From positions 1 through 64,000 of the forward strand of contig JALGWI010000021.1 in assembly GCA_025774245.1 (NCBI GenBank): a stretch of DNA of 64,000 nucleotides, read 5' to 3'. This DNA is from a bacterium. GTDB taxonomy: Bacteria; Joyebacterota; Joyebacteria; Joyebacterales; Joyebacteraceae. Under the pieces are notes generated by a model that saw nothing but the letters and a program-made list of their open reading frames with translations, was not told the origin of the DNA and did not search any database. Below, one piece after another: positions 37,460-47,500 of this stretch; position 1 is the first letter of the stretch; each line of letters starts with the position of its first letter. Made by a program: the position numbers and the translations under genes.

Positions 37460-38347
37460 ATGAAGATCCTCGCGATCGCCATCGCGGCGATCCTGGCCGC
37501 CGCGGTTCCACTCTGCGCCCAGGAGGAGGCAGAGGCGGACACGCTCGGCATCGACAGCTGGTACATCGTCTCCGACCTGAACCTCACGCTGACGCAGAGC
37601 TCCTACAGCGAGAACTGGGACGGGACCGAGGTCGGAGCGCTCACGTGGGCGTTCCTGTGGCAGAACCTCGCCAAGCGCCAGCTCAGCAGCTCGCTCCACA
37701 ACAAGACCACCCTCAGGCTCGCCTTCGGCCAGACGCACAGCCAGGACGAGGAGACGAAGAACTGGGACCGGCCGAGGAAGTCGACCGACGAGATCGACCT
37801 TGAGTCGCTCTTCCGGCTGACGCACGGGTGGATGGTCGACCCCTACTTCGCCGGCCGCGTCCAGTCGAGCTTCCTCGACGACCGCGACCCCGCGAGGAAG
37901 CACTACCTCAATCCGAACCTGTTCACCGGGAGTGTCGGTGTCGCCAAGCTCTTCATCGAGGAGGAGAAGCGCGAGTTCTCCATGCGCCTCGGTGGCGCCC
38001 TCAGGCAGTTCAACGACCGCTATCCGGAGCTGGCACTGGACCGCAAGGAGTGGGAGCACGACGGGGGCATCGAGTTCATCACGACCTACTTCACCCCTTT
38101 CGGGCACGACAGCCTCATCTACGGCACCCGGCTTTGGACCTACAAGGCCCTCTACTACTCGGAAGCGGACCCGTTGAACGACGATTGGAAAGCAATTGAG
38201 GTTGACTGGAGAAACACCCTCACCGCGAACATCACCAGCTACCTGATGGTGAACCTCTACGTGCAGTTGCTTTACAACGAGAAGATCATCGACGAGTGGA
38301 GGCTCAAGGAGACCCTGTCGCTGGGCCTCACCTTCGGCATGCTGTAA
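37460..38347 (+). CDS. exported DUF3078 protein
   Basis: 295 residues, GAGGAGG before the ATG. Signal peptide about 1-20 (ILAIAIAAILAAAVPLCAQ). The mature protein is rich in alternating beta strands with many Trp, Tyr and Asn residues (NLTLTQSSYSENWDGTE, FAGRVQSSF, YGTRLWTYKALYYSE), the pattern of the DUF3078 family common in the Bacteroidetes/Chlorobi group. It probably forms an outer-membrane barrel. No catalytic motif; function unknown. Confidence 0.8.
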   Translation: MKILAIAIAAILAAAVPLCAQEEAEADTLGIDSWYIVSDLNLTLTQSSYSENWDGTEVGALTWAFLWQNLAKRQLSSSLHNKTTLRLAFGQTHSQDEETKNWDRPRKSTDEIDLESLFRLTHGWMVDPYFAGRVQSSFLDDRDPARKHYLNPNLFTGSVGVAKLFIEEEKREFSMRLGGALRQFNDRYPELALDRKEWEHDGGIEFITTYFTPFGHDSLIYGTRLWTYKALYYSEADPLNDDWKAIEVDWRNTLTANITSYLMVNLYVQLLYNEKIIDEWRLKETLSLGLTFGML

Positions 38348-38410
38348 GCCGGAGTGTTTCAGATTTCACGCCTATGCTGGCACCGTCCTTGCAGACTGGC
38401 AAGGTGACAG

Positions 38411-38442
38411 CGGGGACGCCGTTCCTCTTGACAGCGTCCCCG
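38411..38442. repeat. 9-bp inverted repeat across the M23 gene promoter
   Basis: CGGGGACGC (38411-38419) and GCGTCCCCG (38434-38442) are perfect complements flanking the -35 box. It could be an operator or a terminator for the preceding gene. Confidence 0.5.
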
Positions 38443-38456
38443 TCTGACGGTATATT
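38428..38456 (+). promoter_or_regulatory. promoter of the LysM-M23 peptidase gene
   Basis: TTGACA (38428-38433), 17-base spacer, TATATT (38451-38456). The ATG at 38471 is only 15 bases past the -10, so the leader would be about eight bases and has no ribosome binding site. Confidence 0.7.
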
Positions 38457-38470
38457 CGCGAGCTGACTCT

Positions 38471-39727
38471 ATGGTTACACGAAACGAAAAAGAAGCCTAC
38501 GCGACCGGTGCCATCCTCGCGCAGTTCAACCGCTTGCCGGAGACGGCGCGGTTCTACTCCGTGCTTTCCGTCCTTGTTCTCCTGCTCGCGGTCGCTTCCG
38601 GGCTCACCATCCACGGAACGGCCAACCACGCCGAGCCGGTCAGCCTGAACCCGCGCTCTCCCCTCTTCACCGAGCTTTCGCCCTGGGGCCGCGTCCTGGC
38701 CTCCGACGAGACCAACTACCTGAAGTCGAGCTTCGACGTGATCGGCGTCGTCACGCCGGTTCCCGGCGACGCGGCCAGCCTCCAGTACGTGGCCGAGCCG
38801 GGCGAGGGCCTGGAGTCGATCGCTGCCACCCACGGCATCGACCTCGACCTCCTCGCGAGCGCGAACAGTGCGAGCTACGCCCAGGTGCCGAGACGCAAGA
38901 CCGACGTGAGGCTCCCGCTCCTCTACTCGCGGGAGCGGTCGTGGGACCGATCGCTCGAGTTCCTGTACCCCATCTCCATTCAGGCCCCGATGGGCGGGAA
39001 CGGCAAGGCCAAGAAGGGCGCGCCGGTGATCGTCCGGCACGTGATCTCGCGGGGCGACTGCCTCTGGAACATCGCCAAGAAGTATCACGTTAGCATGGAA
39101 ACGATCATCGCGATGAACGACCTGGCGAGCGCCAGGCTCCTGAGGCCCGGGCAGGTTCTCGAGATCCCGGACACCGACGGCACCTACGTCGTCATCAAGA
39201 AGGGCGACACGATCAGCGGTGTCTGCAAGAAGTATGAAGTCGACCTCACCGAGCTCGTGAACGCCAATCCCGGCGTCGACGTCGCGGCGCTCCGCCTGGG
39301 GCAGAAGCTCTTCGTCCCGGGGACCGAGGCCCTGGGTCAGCTCTTCCGCTTCGGCTGGCCGGTCCACGGCAGGATATCGAGCCGCTACGGCAGGCGCTAC
39401 CACCCGATCTTCCACAGGCACATGAATCATACGGGGATCGACATCGCGGCCCGCCACGGCACGCCGATCCGCTCCGCGCTCTCGGGCATCGTGAAGTTCG
39501 CGGGATGGAAGACGGGATACGGGAACACCGTCGTCGTGGAACACCCGAACGGCTACGAGACGCTCTACGGTCACTGCTCGAAGCTCCTCGTGAAGAGGGG
39601 CGACACGGTCAAGAAGGGAGAGCAGATCGCGAAGGTCGGGAGCACCGGCGTCTCGACCGGTCCTCACATCCACTTCGAGGTCCGCGAGAACAAGAAACGC
39701 ATGAATCCCGAGAGGGTGCTGTATTAG
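38471..39727 (+). CDS. LysM-containing M23 metallopeptidase
   Basis: 418 residues. One N-terminal membrane helix (about 29-45). One divergent and two clear LysM domains follow (VRHVISRGDCLWNIAKKYHVS and VVIKKGDTISGVCKKYEVD). A C-terminal M23 domain (from about residue 295) shows the Zn ligands HTGIDIA and HIHFEV and the YGHCSKLLV segment. All ligands appear intact, so this should be an active peptidoglycan endopeptidase or an activator of amidases at the periplasmic face. The start is ATG with a very short leader. Terminator at 39754-39784. Confidence 0.92.
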   Translation: MVTRNEKEAYATGAILAQFNRLPETARFYSVLSVLVLLLAVASGLTIHGTANHAEPVSLNPRSPLFTELSPWGRVLASDETNYLKSSFDVIGVVTPVPGDAASLQYVAEPGEGLESIAATHGIDLDLLASANSASYAQVPRRKTDVRLPLLYSRERSWDRSLEFLYPISIQAPMGGNGKAKKGAPVIVRHVISRGDCLWNIAKKYHVSMETIIAMNDLASARLLRPGQVLEIPDTDGTYVVIKKGDTISGVCKKYEVDLTELVNANPGVDVAALRLGQKLFVPGTEALGQLFRFGWPVHGRISSRYGRRYHPIFHRHMNHTGIDIAARHGTPIRSALSGIVKFAGWKTGYGNTVVVEHPNGYETLYGHCSKLLVKRGDTVKKGEQIAKVGSTGVSTGPHIHFEVRENKKRMNPERVLY

Positions 39728-39753
39728 GCTCGCACCCTCCCGGACGAAGATAC

Positions 39754-39784
39754 AGAGCGCCCCGCGGTCTCCGCGGGGCGCTCT
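39754..39784. terminator. bidirectional terminator
   Basis: A 14-base perfect stem (AGAGCGCCCCGCGG, 39754-39767; complement 39771-39784) with a TCT loop, followed by CGTTTG. It lies between convergent genes. Confidence 0.85.
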
Positions 39785-39827
39785 CGTTTGGAGTCCTCCG
39801 AGTCGGCCGGGCCGGCGGCCCGACTCC

Positions 39828-40373
39828 TCAGAGCCCCAGGTCGTCGCTCACCTCCTGCATCGACGCGAGGGCGATCCCGATGAACTCCTCGAGGGAGAGC
39901 CCCATCTCCGTGCTCGACTCGATCTGCTCCCGGTTCGCTCCGGCGGCGAACCTCTTCTCCTTGAAGCGCCGCATCACGAACTCGACGTCGAGGCCCGCGA
40001 GCTTCTTGTCCGGGTGCATGAGCGCCGACGCCACGATGAGCCCCGTCACGGGATCGCTCGCGTAGAGCGCCCTGTCCATCATGCTCGACCGGTCGACGTG
40101 GTCGTTGTGGGCCTTGACGGCGTGGATGATCTCCTCCGAGAACCCCAGATCCGCGAGCTTCTCGGCCGAGAGGAGCCCGTGGCGATCCGGGTCGTCGTAC
40201 GTCTCGTCGTAATCGAGGTCGTGCATGAGCCCCGCGAGCGACCACGCCGTCACGTCCTCCCCCAGCTTCTCCGCGAGCCCCGCCATCACGGCCTCGGTGG
40301 CGAGCATGTGCTTGAAGAGGTTCTTGTTCCTGCAGTTCTCCTTCAAGACCCCGATGCACTCCTCTCTGGTCAT
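39828..40373 (-). CDS. HD-domain phosphohydrolase-like protein
   Basis: 181 residues from the ATG at 40373 (GGGAGGGAG upstream). The HD motif is intact: LAGLMHDLDYDETYDDP, then H-x-x-H-type ligands (DRHGLLSAEKLADLG, VKAHND) and a later Asp (YASDPVTGLIVASAL). This compact arrangement matches small HDIG-type metal phosphohydrolases acting on nucleotides or signalling molecules; the substrate is unknown. It follows recG by about 90 bases on the same strand. Confidence 0.8.
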   Translation of the reverse strand: MTREECIGVLKENCRNKNLFKHMLATEAVMAGLAEKLGEDVTAWSLAGLMHDLDYDETYDDPDRHGLLSAEKLADLGFSEEIIHAVKAHNDHVDRSSMMDRALYASDPVTGLIVASALMHPDKKLAGLDVEFVMRRFKEKRFAAGANREQIESSTEMGLSLEEFIGIALASMQEVSDDLGL

Positions 40374-40464
40374 GCTCCCTCCCGGTTCGCGGGCGCCGCT
40401 TCGGGGCGCCTCCCAGATCCGCCTGCGTTCCTTGACACACGGCACCGAATGGGCCGGACCGCAT

Positions 40465-42561
40465 CTAGCCCACGTCGATGAGCGTCTCCCGGTCCCTGAA
40501 CCGCCTCTCGATCGCCCCGCTGACAAGCCGCGCCTCATCCCCGGACATCTCCGGGTCGGCCTCGACGAAGCCGAACGCGTCCTCGCGGGCCTCGACGAGG
40601 AGCCTCACGTCGCGCCTCAGGTCGGCGACGGAGAACCGCGGCAGCCCGTGCTGGCGGACGCCGAGGAACTCCCCCGGGCCCCTGATCGCGAGGTCCCTCT
40701 CCGCGATCACGAACCCGTCGCTGGTGTCCGCCAGGACCTGGATGCGCTCCCGCGCCTCGTCCGAGGCGCCCGTCCCGACCATGAGGACGCAGTACGACTT
40801 GAGCCCGCTCCTCCCGACCCGCCCCCGGAGCTGGTGGAGCTGGGCGAGCCCGAAGCGCTCGGCGTGCTCGATCACCATGACGGTCGCGTTGGGCACGTCG
40901 ACGCCGACCTCGACGACCGTCGTCGAGACCAGGAGATCGATCTCGCCGGTCTTGAAGCGCTCCATTACGGCGTCCTTCTCCTCGGGACGCATCCTCCCGT
41001 GGATGAGCCCGAGGCTCGCCTCGGGGAACACCTTCTTCCGCAGCCGCTCGTACATCTCGGTCGCCGCCGAGAGCTCCATCTTCTCCGACTCCTCGACGAG
41101 CGGGTAGACGACGAAGACCTGGCGGCCGCCGGCGATCTCACCCTTCAGGAACTCGTAGACCTTCTTCCGCGCGGCCTCGTCCCGCACCGCCGTGACGACT
41201 GGCGTCCGTCCCGGAGGAAGCTCGTCCAGCACCGACACGTCGAGGTCGCCGTAGACCGTGAGCGCCAGCGTCCTCGGAATCGGCGTCGCCGTCATAACGA
41301 GGAGATCCGGCGCCGTCCCCTTCTCGCGAAGCGCCGCCCGCTGCACGACGCCGAAGCGGTGCTGCTCGTCGACGACCGCGAGGGCGAGATTCCCGAACCG
41401 CGTCCCCTCCTGGACGAGCGCGTGCGTTCCGACGACGACGTCCGCCTCGCCGCTCTCTATGAGCGCGAGCGCGGCGTCCCGCTCGGCGGCCTTCATGCCG
41501 CCTCGCAGAAGGACGACCCGATCGCCCAGGGGACCCAGGAGCCCCTCGATGTTGACGTGGTGCTGTTCCGCCAGGATCTCCGTCGGCGCCATGATCGCCG
41601 CCTGGTATCCATTCGCCACCGCCTGGTGCATCGCCGCCGCCGCGACGACCGTCTTGCCGGAGCCGACGTCGCCCTGGAGGAGCCGATGCATCGCCCGATC
41701 GCTCGACATGTCCCCACGGATCTCCTCGATCACGCGCGCCTGCGCCGCGGTGAGGGCGAACGGGAGGGACGCGAGGAGACGCTCGTGCTCGCGCCCGTTC
41801 CAGTCGAGGCGGATCGCGGGGCCTCCTGCGGCCGCCTTGAGCCTCCGGAGCGCGACGATGACCTGGAAGAGGAAGAACTCCTCGTAGGCGAGCCTCTCGC
41901 GGGCGGCCGCCGCGCGCTCGAGCGACGGCGGGAAGTGGATCTCGCCCATCGCCTCGCGGATCCCGGGCAACGAGCGTTTCTTCCTCACGGCCTCGGGGAG
42001 TGGATCGACGAGATCGTCGAGGAAACGGTCGAGCGCGGATTTCACGAGACCCCGGATGCGCCGTCGCGAGTACTCCGGAACGATGCGCCCGGCGTGGACC
42101 AGCTCGGCGGCCTCGGTCTCGCGGAGCACCTCGAAAACAGGATTGATGAATTCGGTCCTCCGCGCGAACCGGTCGAACCGGACCTCTCCCGAGACCACGG
42201 CCTTCGTGCCCGTCTTGAGGACGTTCTGGAGCCAGGGCTGATTGAACCACCTCGCGAAGATCGCCCCGGAATCGTCCTCGAGCGCAGCGACGAACGTGCG
42301 GAGGCGCCCCCGGCGCGCAACGTCGCACGAGAGGACCGTCGCCACGACGGTCACCCGGTCCCCGATCCGGAGGTCATCGATCCTCGAGATCCGGGACCAG
42401 TCGGTATACGCGCGGGGCACATAATAGAGGAGGTCGTCGATCGTCTCGACGCCGGCCTTGGCGAAGAGGGACGCGAACCTGGGGCCGACACCCTTGAGAT
42501 ACCGGATCCCCGAGAGGAGCGTCGTCTCGGTGGCGATAAGGCCCTCCGTGCAGGCGGTCAT
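40465..42561 (-). CDS. recG: ATP-dependent DNA helicase RecG
   Basis: 698 residues from the ATG at 42561; 42615 is also possible and neither has a strong ribosome binding site. An N-terminal wedge/OB domain (ISRIDDLRIGDRVTVVATV) is followed by Walker A LLQGDVGSGKT, motif Ia MAPTEILAEQH, DEQH box VVDEQHRFGV, TATPIPRTLA, and helicase C motifs ending in QLRGRVGRSG. RecG remodels stalled forks and branched DNA. Length and motif order are normal. Confidence 0.96.
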   Translation of the reverse strand: MTACTEGLIATETTLLSGIRYLKGVGPRFASLFAKAGVETIDDLLYYVPRAYTDWSRISRIDDLRIGDRVTVVATVLSCDVARRGRLRTFVAALEDDSGAIFARWFNQPWLQNVLKTGTKAVVSGEVRFDRFARRTEFINPVFEVLRETEAAELVHAGRIVPEYSRRRIRGLVKSALDRFLDDLVDPLPEAVRKKRSLPGIREAMGEIHFPPSLERAAAARERLAYEEFFLFQVIVALRRLKAAAGGPAIRLDWNGREHERLLASLPFALTAAQARVIEEIRGDMSSDRAMHRLLQGDVGSGKTVVAAAAMHQAVANGYQAAIMAPTEILAEQHHVNIEGLLGPLGDRVVLLRGGMKAAERDAALALIESGEADVVVGTHALVQEGTRFGNLALAVVDEQHRFGVVQRAALREKGTAPDLLVMTATPIPRTLALTVYGDLDVSVLDELPPGRTPVVTAVRDEAARKKVYEFLKGEIAGGRQVFVVYPLVEESEKMELSAATEMYERLRKKVFPEASLGLIHGRMRPEEKDAVMERFKTGEIDLLVSTTVVEVGVDVPNATVMVIEHAERFGLAQLHQLRGRVGRSGLKSYCVLMVGTGASDEARERIQVLADTSDGFVIAERDLAIRGPGEFLGVRQHGLPRFSVADLRRDVRLLVEAREDAFGFVEADPEMSGDEARLVSGAIERRFRDRETLIDVG

Positions 42562-42731
42562 GAGTCGTGGTCGGGCAGCCTGGCGAGCGCCCCGCCCCGG
42601 CCGGCGCTCCGCCATGGCCGGCGCTCCACGCTGGAGCCGGGGAGGCCGGGCGCATGCCGTGAGGGATTCTAGAACAGCCCGGCGGGCGGGTCAAGAAGGC
42701 CCCGAGATCCCGAGGTGTCCCCTGAAACCCC

Positions 42732-42760
42732 TTGCACGTCTCTCGGGCCCGTGCTAGATT
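42732..42760 (+). promoter_or_regulatory. rpmB promoter
   Basis: TTGCAC (42732-42737), 17-base spacer, TAGATT (42755-42760); start codon 34 bases downstream. Confidence 0.65.
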
Positions 42761-42793
42761 GAAACGTTGTTCAACGAATACACGGAGGATATC

Positions 42794-42997
42794 ATGTCGA
42801 GGAAATGCGAGATCTGCGGGAAGCACCCGCGCGTGGGCAACAGCATCAGCCACGCCCACAACGTGACGAAGCGCAGGTGGTCGCCGAACCTTCAGCGCGT
42901 GCGCGTCGTCGTGAACGGCACACCGAAGAAGATCATGGTCTGTACGAGCTGTATCCGTTCCGGCGCCATCGACAAGCTGAGGAAGCAGGCCACGTAG
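42794..42997 (+). CDS. rpmB: 50S ribosomal protein L28
   Basis: 67 residues from the ATG at 42794, with GGAGG just upstream; the frame is open nine codons further back. MSRKCEICGKHPRVGNSISHAHN and TKRRWSPNLQRVRV are typical of L28. Both CxxC pairs (CEIC, CTSC) are present, so this is the zinc-binding form. It is a single gene with its own promoter and a strong terminator at 43023-43050. Confidence 0.96.
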   Translation: MSRKCEICGKHPRVGNSISHAHNVTKRRWSPNLQRVRVVVNGTPKKIMVCTSCIRSGAIDKLRKQAT

Positions 42998-43022
42998 CGA
43001 GAGAGCGTGAGGCGGAAGAGAA

Positions 43023-43050
43023 CGCGGGGGCTCCGAAAGGAGCCCCCGCG
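43023..43050 (+). terminator. rpmB terminator
   Basis: CGCGGGGGCTCC (43023-43034), GAAA tetraloop, complement at 43039-43050, then TCTATAT. Confidence 0.88.
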
Positions 43051-43175
43051 TCTATATCTGTCGACGTCGCAGGCGCGCCGCACGCGCGAAACCCGCGGAC
43101 GCACGCCCGGCCCTCCGCCTCTCCCCGACCGGGTCGGCCTCCCCCAACTCGTCCCCTCCCGATCGGCCCCGGAGA

Positions 43176-43631
43176 TCAGATTCCCCCGTCACCGCCCTCG
43201 GGAGTGCCGGAGTGGCACTTCGTCATCTTGACCGTCGTGCCCTTGTCCCTCGACATCTCGAACTCGACCTCGTCCATCGTCGCGCGCATGATGAAGATCC
43301 CGCGACCCGAGCAATCCATGCAGTGCTCGGCGTCGGTCGGATCGTGCGCGCACGACAGGTCGAATCCCTCGCCCTCGTCCTGTACCGAGATGGTGATCTC
43401 GCCTGGCCCCCATCGGCACGAGAGCTTGACCTGCTTGTCCTTGTCTAGGCGGTTCCCGTGGATGACCGCATTCGTCACGGCCTCGATCACCGCCATGGCA
43501 ACCTCGTTCGACGTCTGCTCGTCCAGCCCAGCCAGGTGGCTGCACCTGAGCATGATCTCGTCGACCCGCTCGAGCGTGGCGAACTCGCTCGGAAGGACCA
43601 TCTCTTCCATTCCGGAATCCTGTTCAGACAT
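43176..43631 (-). CDS. RsbW-like anti-sigma factor / serine-protein kinase (HATPase)
   Basis: 151 residues. A stand-alone GHKL ATPase: N box ANEVAMAVIEAVTNAVIHGN (starting EVAMAV), G1 VQDEGEGFD and G2 CSGRGIFIMRATMDEV. This matches the RsbW/SpoIIAB family, which phosphorylates a STAS antagonist and binds a sigma factor or another target. Extra Cys residues lie near the G2 box (CAHDPTDAEHCMDCSGRG). It follows the STAS gene by 19 bases, so the two form a partner-switching module. No sigma factor or PP2C phosphatase gene is nearby. Confidence 0.88.
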   Translation of the reverse strand: MSEQDSGMEEMVLPSEFATLERVDEIMLRCSHLAGLDEQTSNEVAMAVIEAVTNAVIHGNRLDKDKQVKLSCRWGPGEITISVQDEGEGFDLSCAHDPTDAEHCMDCSGRGIFIMRATMDEVEFEMSRDKGTTVKMTKCHSGTPEGGDGGI

Positions 43632-43650
43632 GCCTCAGACGACCCTCGCG

Positions 43651-43986
43651 CTAGAAGCTCTCGATGGCTTCCTTCTCCGTGGGGTACGTATCGAAGATCG
43701 TAAGGAGCTTCGTGATCATGAAGAGGCTCTGGATACGATCCGACACGTGACAGAGCTTGAGCACGCCCTCGCTCCTCTGAACGCTCGTGTAGACCGCCAT
43801 GAGCGCTCCGAGGCCGGTGCTGTTGATCCAAGGCACGCCCTTCAGGTTGATGATGAACTTCTTCGAGCCCTCGTCGAGCAGCCGCTTGATCTCGTTCCTG
43901 AGGTTCTCGCTCTCAGGACCACCCATCAGCTTGCCCGAGACGTGGACGATGGCAATGTCGTTCTCCATCTGGGTCTTGACCTTCAA
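43651..43986 (-). CDS. STAS-domain anti-sigma factor antagonist
   Basis: 111 residues. Start TTG at 43986 with GGAGGT five to six bases upstream; an ATG at 43968 is the alternative. The STAS phosphorylation site is S56 in WINSTGLGAL. It should be a substrate of the RsbW-like kinase encoded next: unphosphorylated it frees the sigma factor or other target, phosphorylated it releases the kinase. A TTGTGA-N7-TCACAA palindrome lies about 100 bases upstream. Confidence 0.88.
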   Translation of the reverse strand: MKVKTQMENDIAIVHVSGKLMGGPESENLRNEIKRLLDEGSKKFIINLKGVPWINSTGLGALMAVYTSVQRSEGVLKLCHVSDRIQSLFMITKLLTIFDTYPTEKEAIESF

Positions 43987-44570
43987 GATCCACCTCCGTG
44001 CTCAGAATGACCCGACCGCCCGTCCCCTTCGGCGGCCCTCGCAGAGCCAAACACGGTTCCCACACCCTCAGCAGGAACCGAGTCCGATTGTGAGACTGTA
44101 TCACAAAGGTCGCGTGATGGCCAAGGGGAATCCCGGGCCCGGTTCCGGGCCGGCTGCCTCGACCTCGGCCGCCCGGGCCGGCCACGCCCCCCGACCGTCC
44201 GCTCGCGGGGCCTCTTCCGGCCGCTCTGCGCCCGATTCTGGCAGGGAACTTGCTTTCTCCGTGAGTGCAGGACTTGCCTGCGGTGGACCGAGTCGCGGGG
44301 GGTCGCGGACCAGCCCGTCACCACGCCGCGACACCTCCTTGACTGGGGCGCATCCACCCAAGACGTGCCACTTCGCGCCGGCTGGCGCGCCGTTCCCCCC
44401 GCGGGAGCCGCGCCGAGCGGTCGCAAAACGCATGGTCGAACCGCCGCGGGTGGGGAAACCCGCCGCGCTCAGGGGCGCGGCACGGGACATCCAGGAACCG
44501 CTCCCCGGAACCGGAAGGCGGCCGGGGAATCCGTCACGCCGGCAGGCGCCGTCGGGCAATGGAGAGGACC
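43987..44570. other. divergent intergenic region
   Basis: 584 bases between the STAS gene (minus) and the first giant hybrid kinase (plus). Apart from the palindrome at 44088-44106 and a few short GC-rich hairpins, I see no promoter that meets the 17-base-spacer pattern, no convincing ORF and no RNA gene. Confidence 0.5.
44088..44106. promoter_or_regulatory. palindromic operator-like site
   Basis: TTGTGA-N7-TCACAA, perfect 6-base arms. It resembles CRP/FNR-family sites but has a 7-base rather than a 6-base centre. It lies between the divergent STAS and hybrid kinase genes. Confidence 0.45.
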
Positions 44571-47500
44571 ATGAGCAGACTGCCAAAGGTCGCAGCCCTT
44601 ATCGTCATCGCCGCTCTCGCGATTCTGACGCTCGACCCGATCCTCGGCTACCTCATCGGGCGCGTCGTCCCGGCCCTCGACGTCCGCCTCGCCGACGAAA
44701 TGATCTACGACCTCCTCTATCGGCTGATCGTCCTGGTCATCGTCATCGCCGCGTACGCGGCGCCGTCGCAGATCCTGACGCAGCTCGGGCGGGCGAAGGA
44801 AGAGGCCAGGCACCTCGACGGGAAGCTCGACGCCGTCAGGAGCATCATCCACTTCACGACCGGCGAGTTCGATCCGTCGGCGTTGATCCAGAGCACCTGC
44901 GATCAGCTGCTCGGCACCAGGAGCTACCAGAAGGTCTGGATAGCGCTGTTCGACTCCAACGGCAGCCTCGTGGAGGCCGCCGAGGCCGGTTGGGGCGACG
45001 AGTTCCAGAACCTGAAGAACCACATGGAGAGGGGCAAGCGCCCGCCCTGCGCGCGGAAGGCCCTGGCAGACTCGCCGATGGTCGTCTTCCAGGACCCCGT
45101 CGCCGAGTGCGGGGACTGCCCGATCCGACCCAAGCACTACGGATCGGCGAACGTCATCGCGAGGATCGCCGGAAGCGTCAACACCTACGGCGTCCTCTGC
45201 ATCTCGGCTCCCCCCTTCATCGTCACCGATCCGGAGGAGCAGTCGCTCCTCGCCAAGGTCGCGTGGGACCTCGGGCTTCGGCTCGAGAGCCTCGACCTTC
45301 AGTCGAAGAACGCCGCCGTCACCGACCAGCTTCGTCGCGAGAAGGACGTCACGACGGCGATGAGCGCCCTCGCCGACGCCCTGGTGATGACGACCTCCGC
45401 CGAGGAGGCCACACGCGTCGCGCTCGACCGCGCCCGCGACTTGACGCGGAGCGCCGAGGGCGCCGCCTGCATGCTCGACCCGAAGGTCGGGGAAGCGATC
45501 GCGTGCGCCTGGACGTCGCCCTGCTCACGGGACGGGGCCGACACCGCGCCCGCCACGTTCGACGCGGTCACCGGCGGCCCGTACGGAGGCCTCTGGAAGA
45601 GCGTCATCGAGACGCGAAAGCCCCTCATGACCAACGATCCGACGTCGCACCGCGTCTGGCGTGAGCCGCCGGAGCGATCCGAGCCGCTCACGAGGTTCCT
45701 GGCCGTGCCCGTGCTCGCCGGCGAGGAGCTCGTCGGCGTGATCGCGGTCGCGAACGCGGACGCGGACTACACGAACCACGATGTCGAGGCACTGAGCCAC
45801 CTCGCCCATCTCTACGCCGAGGCTTCCAAGCGGACCTTCACCGACGAGATGCTGCGCGTCGCCATGACGACCGTGGAGACCACGAGCGAATCCGCCGTGG
45901 TCACGAATCCCGACGGCACGGTGATGCACGCGAATGAGGCGTTCCTCCGCACGTGGGGCTGGCAACATCTGAGCGACGTCTCCGGCCGAAGCATCCGCGA
46001 ATTCCTGCGGGACCCCGAGGTCGTCGCGCCCGCGATAGAGCAGCTCTTCAAGGAGGGCTCGTGGACCGGTGAGGCCGCCGCGAAGCGCTGGGACGGCTCG
46101 TCGTTCCGCGTCCAGGTGTCGGCCGGCCTCGCCACGGGTGAGACCGGCAGGCCGCTCGCCCTCGTGTTCACCTTCGTCGACGAGACGGAGCGGCGGAACT
46201 CGGCGCGCGACCGGCGCATCGTCCACAGGATCGGCGCCGCCGCCAGCACTGCTGAGGACCTCGGTGTGCTCTACAGAACCACCCGGCAGGAGCTCGGGAA
46301 CGCGATCGAAACCCGGAACTTCTTCATCGCGCTCTACGACGCGGAGAGGGAGACGATCTCCCTCCCCGTCTTCCTGGACGAGAACGACCAGAACCAGTTC
46401 TCGACACTCCCAGTGGGACGGACGCTGGCAGCGTATGTGCTGAGAAACAACGTCTCGCTCCTGGCGACCAACAAGGAGATCGACGCGCTGGTCGAAGCCG
46501 GAGAGGCCGACATCGTCGGGACCCCGTGCAAGCAGTGGCTCGGGGTGCCCCTGCGCGCCCCCGACGGCGTGCTCGGCGTCCTCGCCATGCAGAGCTACGG
46601 CGAGGACGACACGTACGACGAGGACGACCTCTCGCTCGTGACCGACGTGTCCGCGGTCGTCGCGACGGCAATCTCGCGGTCGAGGGCGGAGAACGCGCGG
46701 AGGCACGGCGAGGGACGCTTCAACGCAATCGCCGAGACCTCGCACGACGCCCTGATCAACGTCGACAGCCGGGGCAAGATCATCTTCTGGAACAAGGCGG
46801 CCGAGAACATGTTCGGCTACAGCCCCGACGAAGCGGCCGGGCAGCCGTTCTCGCTCGTCGTGCCGGAGGGCTTCCTCCAGGCGCACGTCGACGGCCTCAT
46901 GCGCGCCGTCTCGTCCGAGGGCCAGGGCTTCGTCCGTGCGACGGTCGAGGGCGTCGGCCTCCGGAAGGACGACAGCGAGTTCCCGATGGAGCTCTCCATC
47001 GGCGCGTGGCGGGCCAACGACCAGACGTTCTTCACGGCGGTGATCCGCGACATCACGGCGAGGAAGCAGGCCGAGGAGGAGCTGCAGTTCCTGGGATCGA
47101 TCCCGCTGCAGGTCTCCGACGCCCTCATCGTCACCGACCTCAACTTCAGGGTCACCTACGTCAACAAGGCGGCCGAGTACCTCTACGGCTATCCCGGAGG
47201 AGAGCTCATCGGCAGGACGCTCGAGATCCTCTCGGCCGAGCCGTGGTCGAAGGAGTTCCAGGAGGAGATCCACCGCACGGTCTCATCCGGCAGGGTCTGG
47301 AGCGGCGGCCGTCAGAACAGGCGCAAGAACGGGGGAACGTTCCTCGTCGAGTTCCGCGTGTCCCCGCTCCGTGACAGGCAGGGCAGGCTGTCGTCGTACA
47401 TCTCGATCTTCCACGACATGACCGAGCGAAAGCGCGCGGAGCAGCTACTCCAGACACTGAACGCCGCCGCCCTCGGCATGGAGAGGCACCTCAAGACCGA

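Noticed and set aside
43987-44570. Short plus-strand frames in the gap before the first giant sensor
   Set aside because: No ribosome binding site, no domain, and composition like other non-coding high-GC DNA here.
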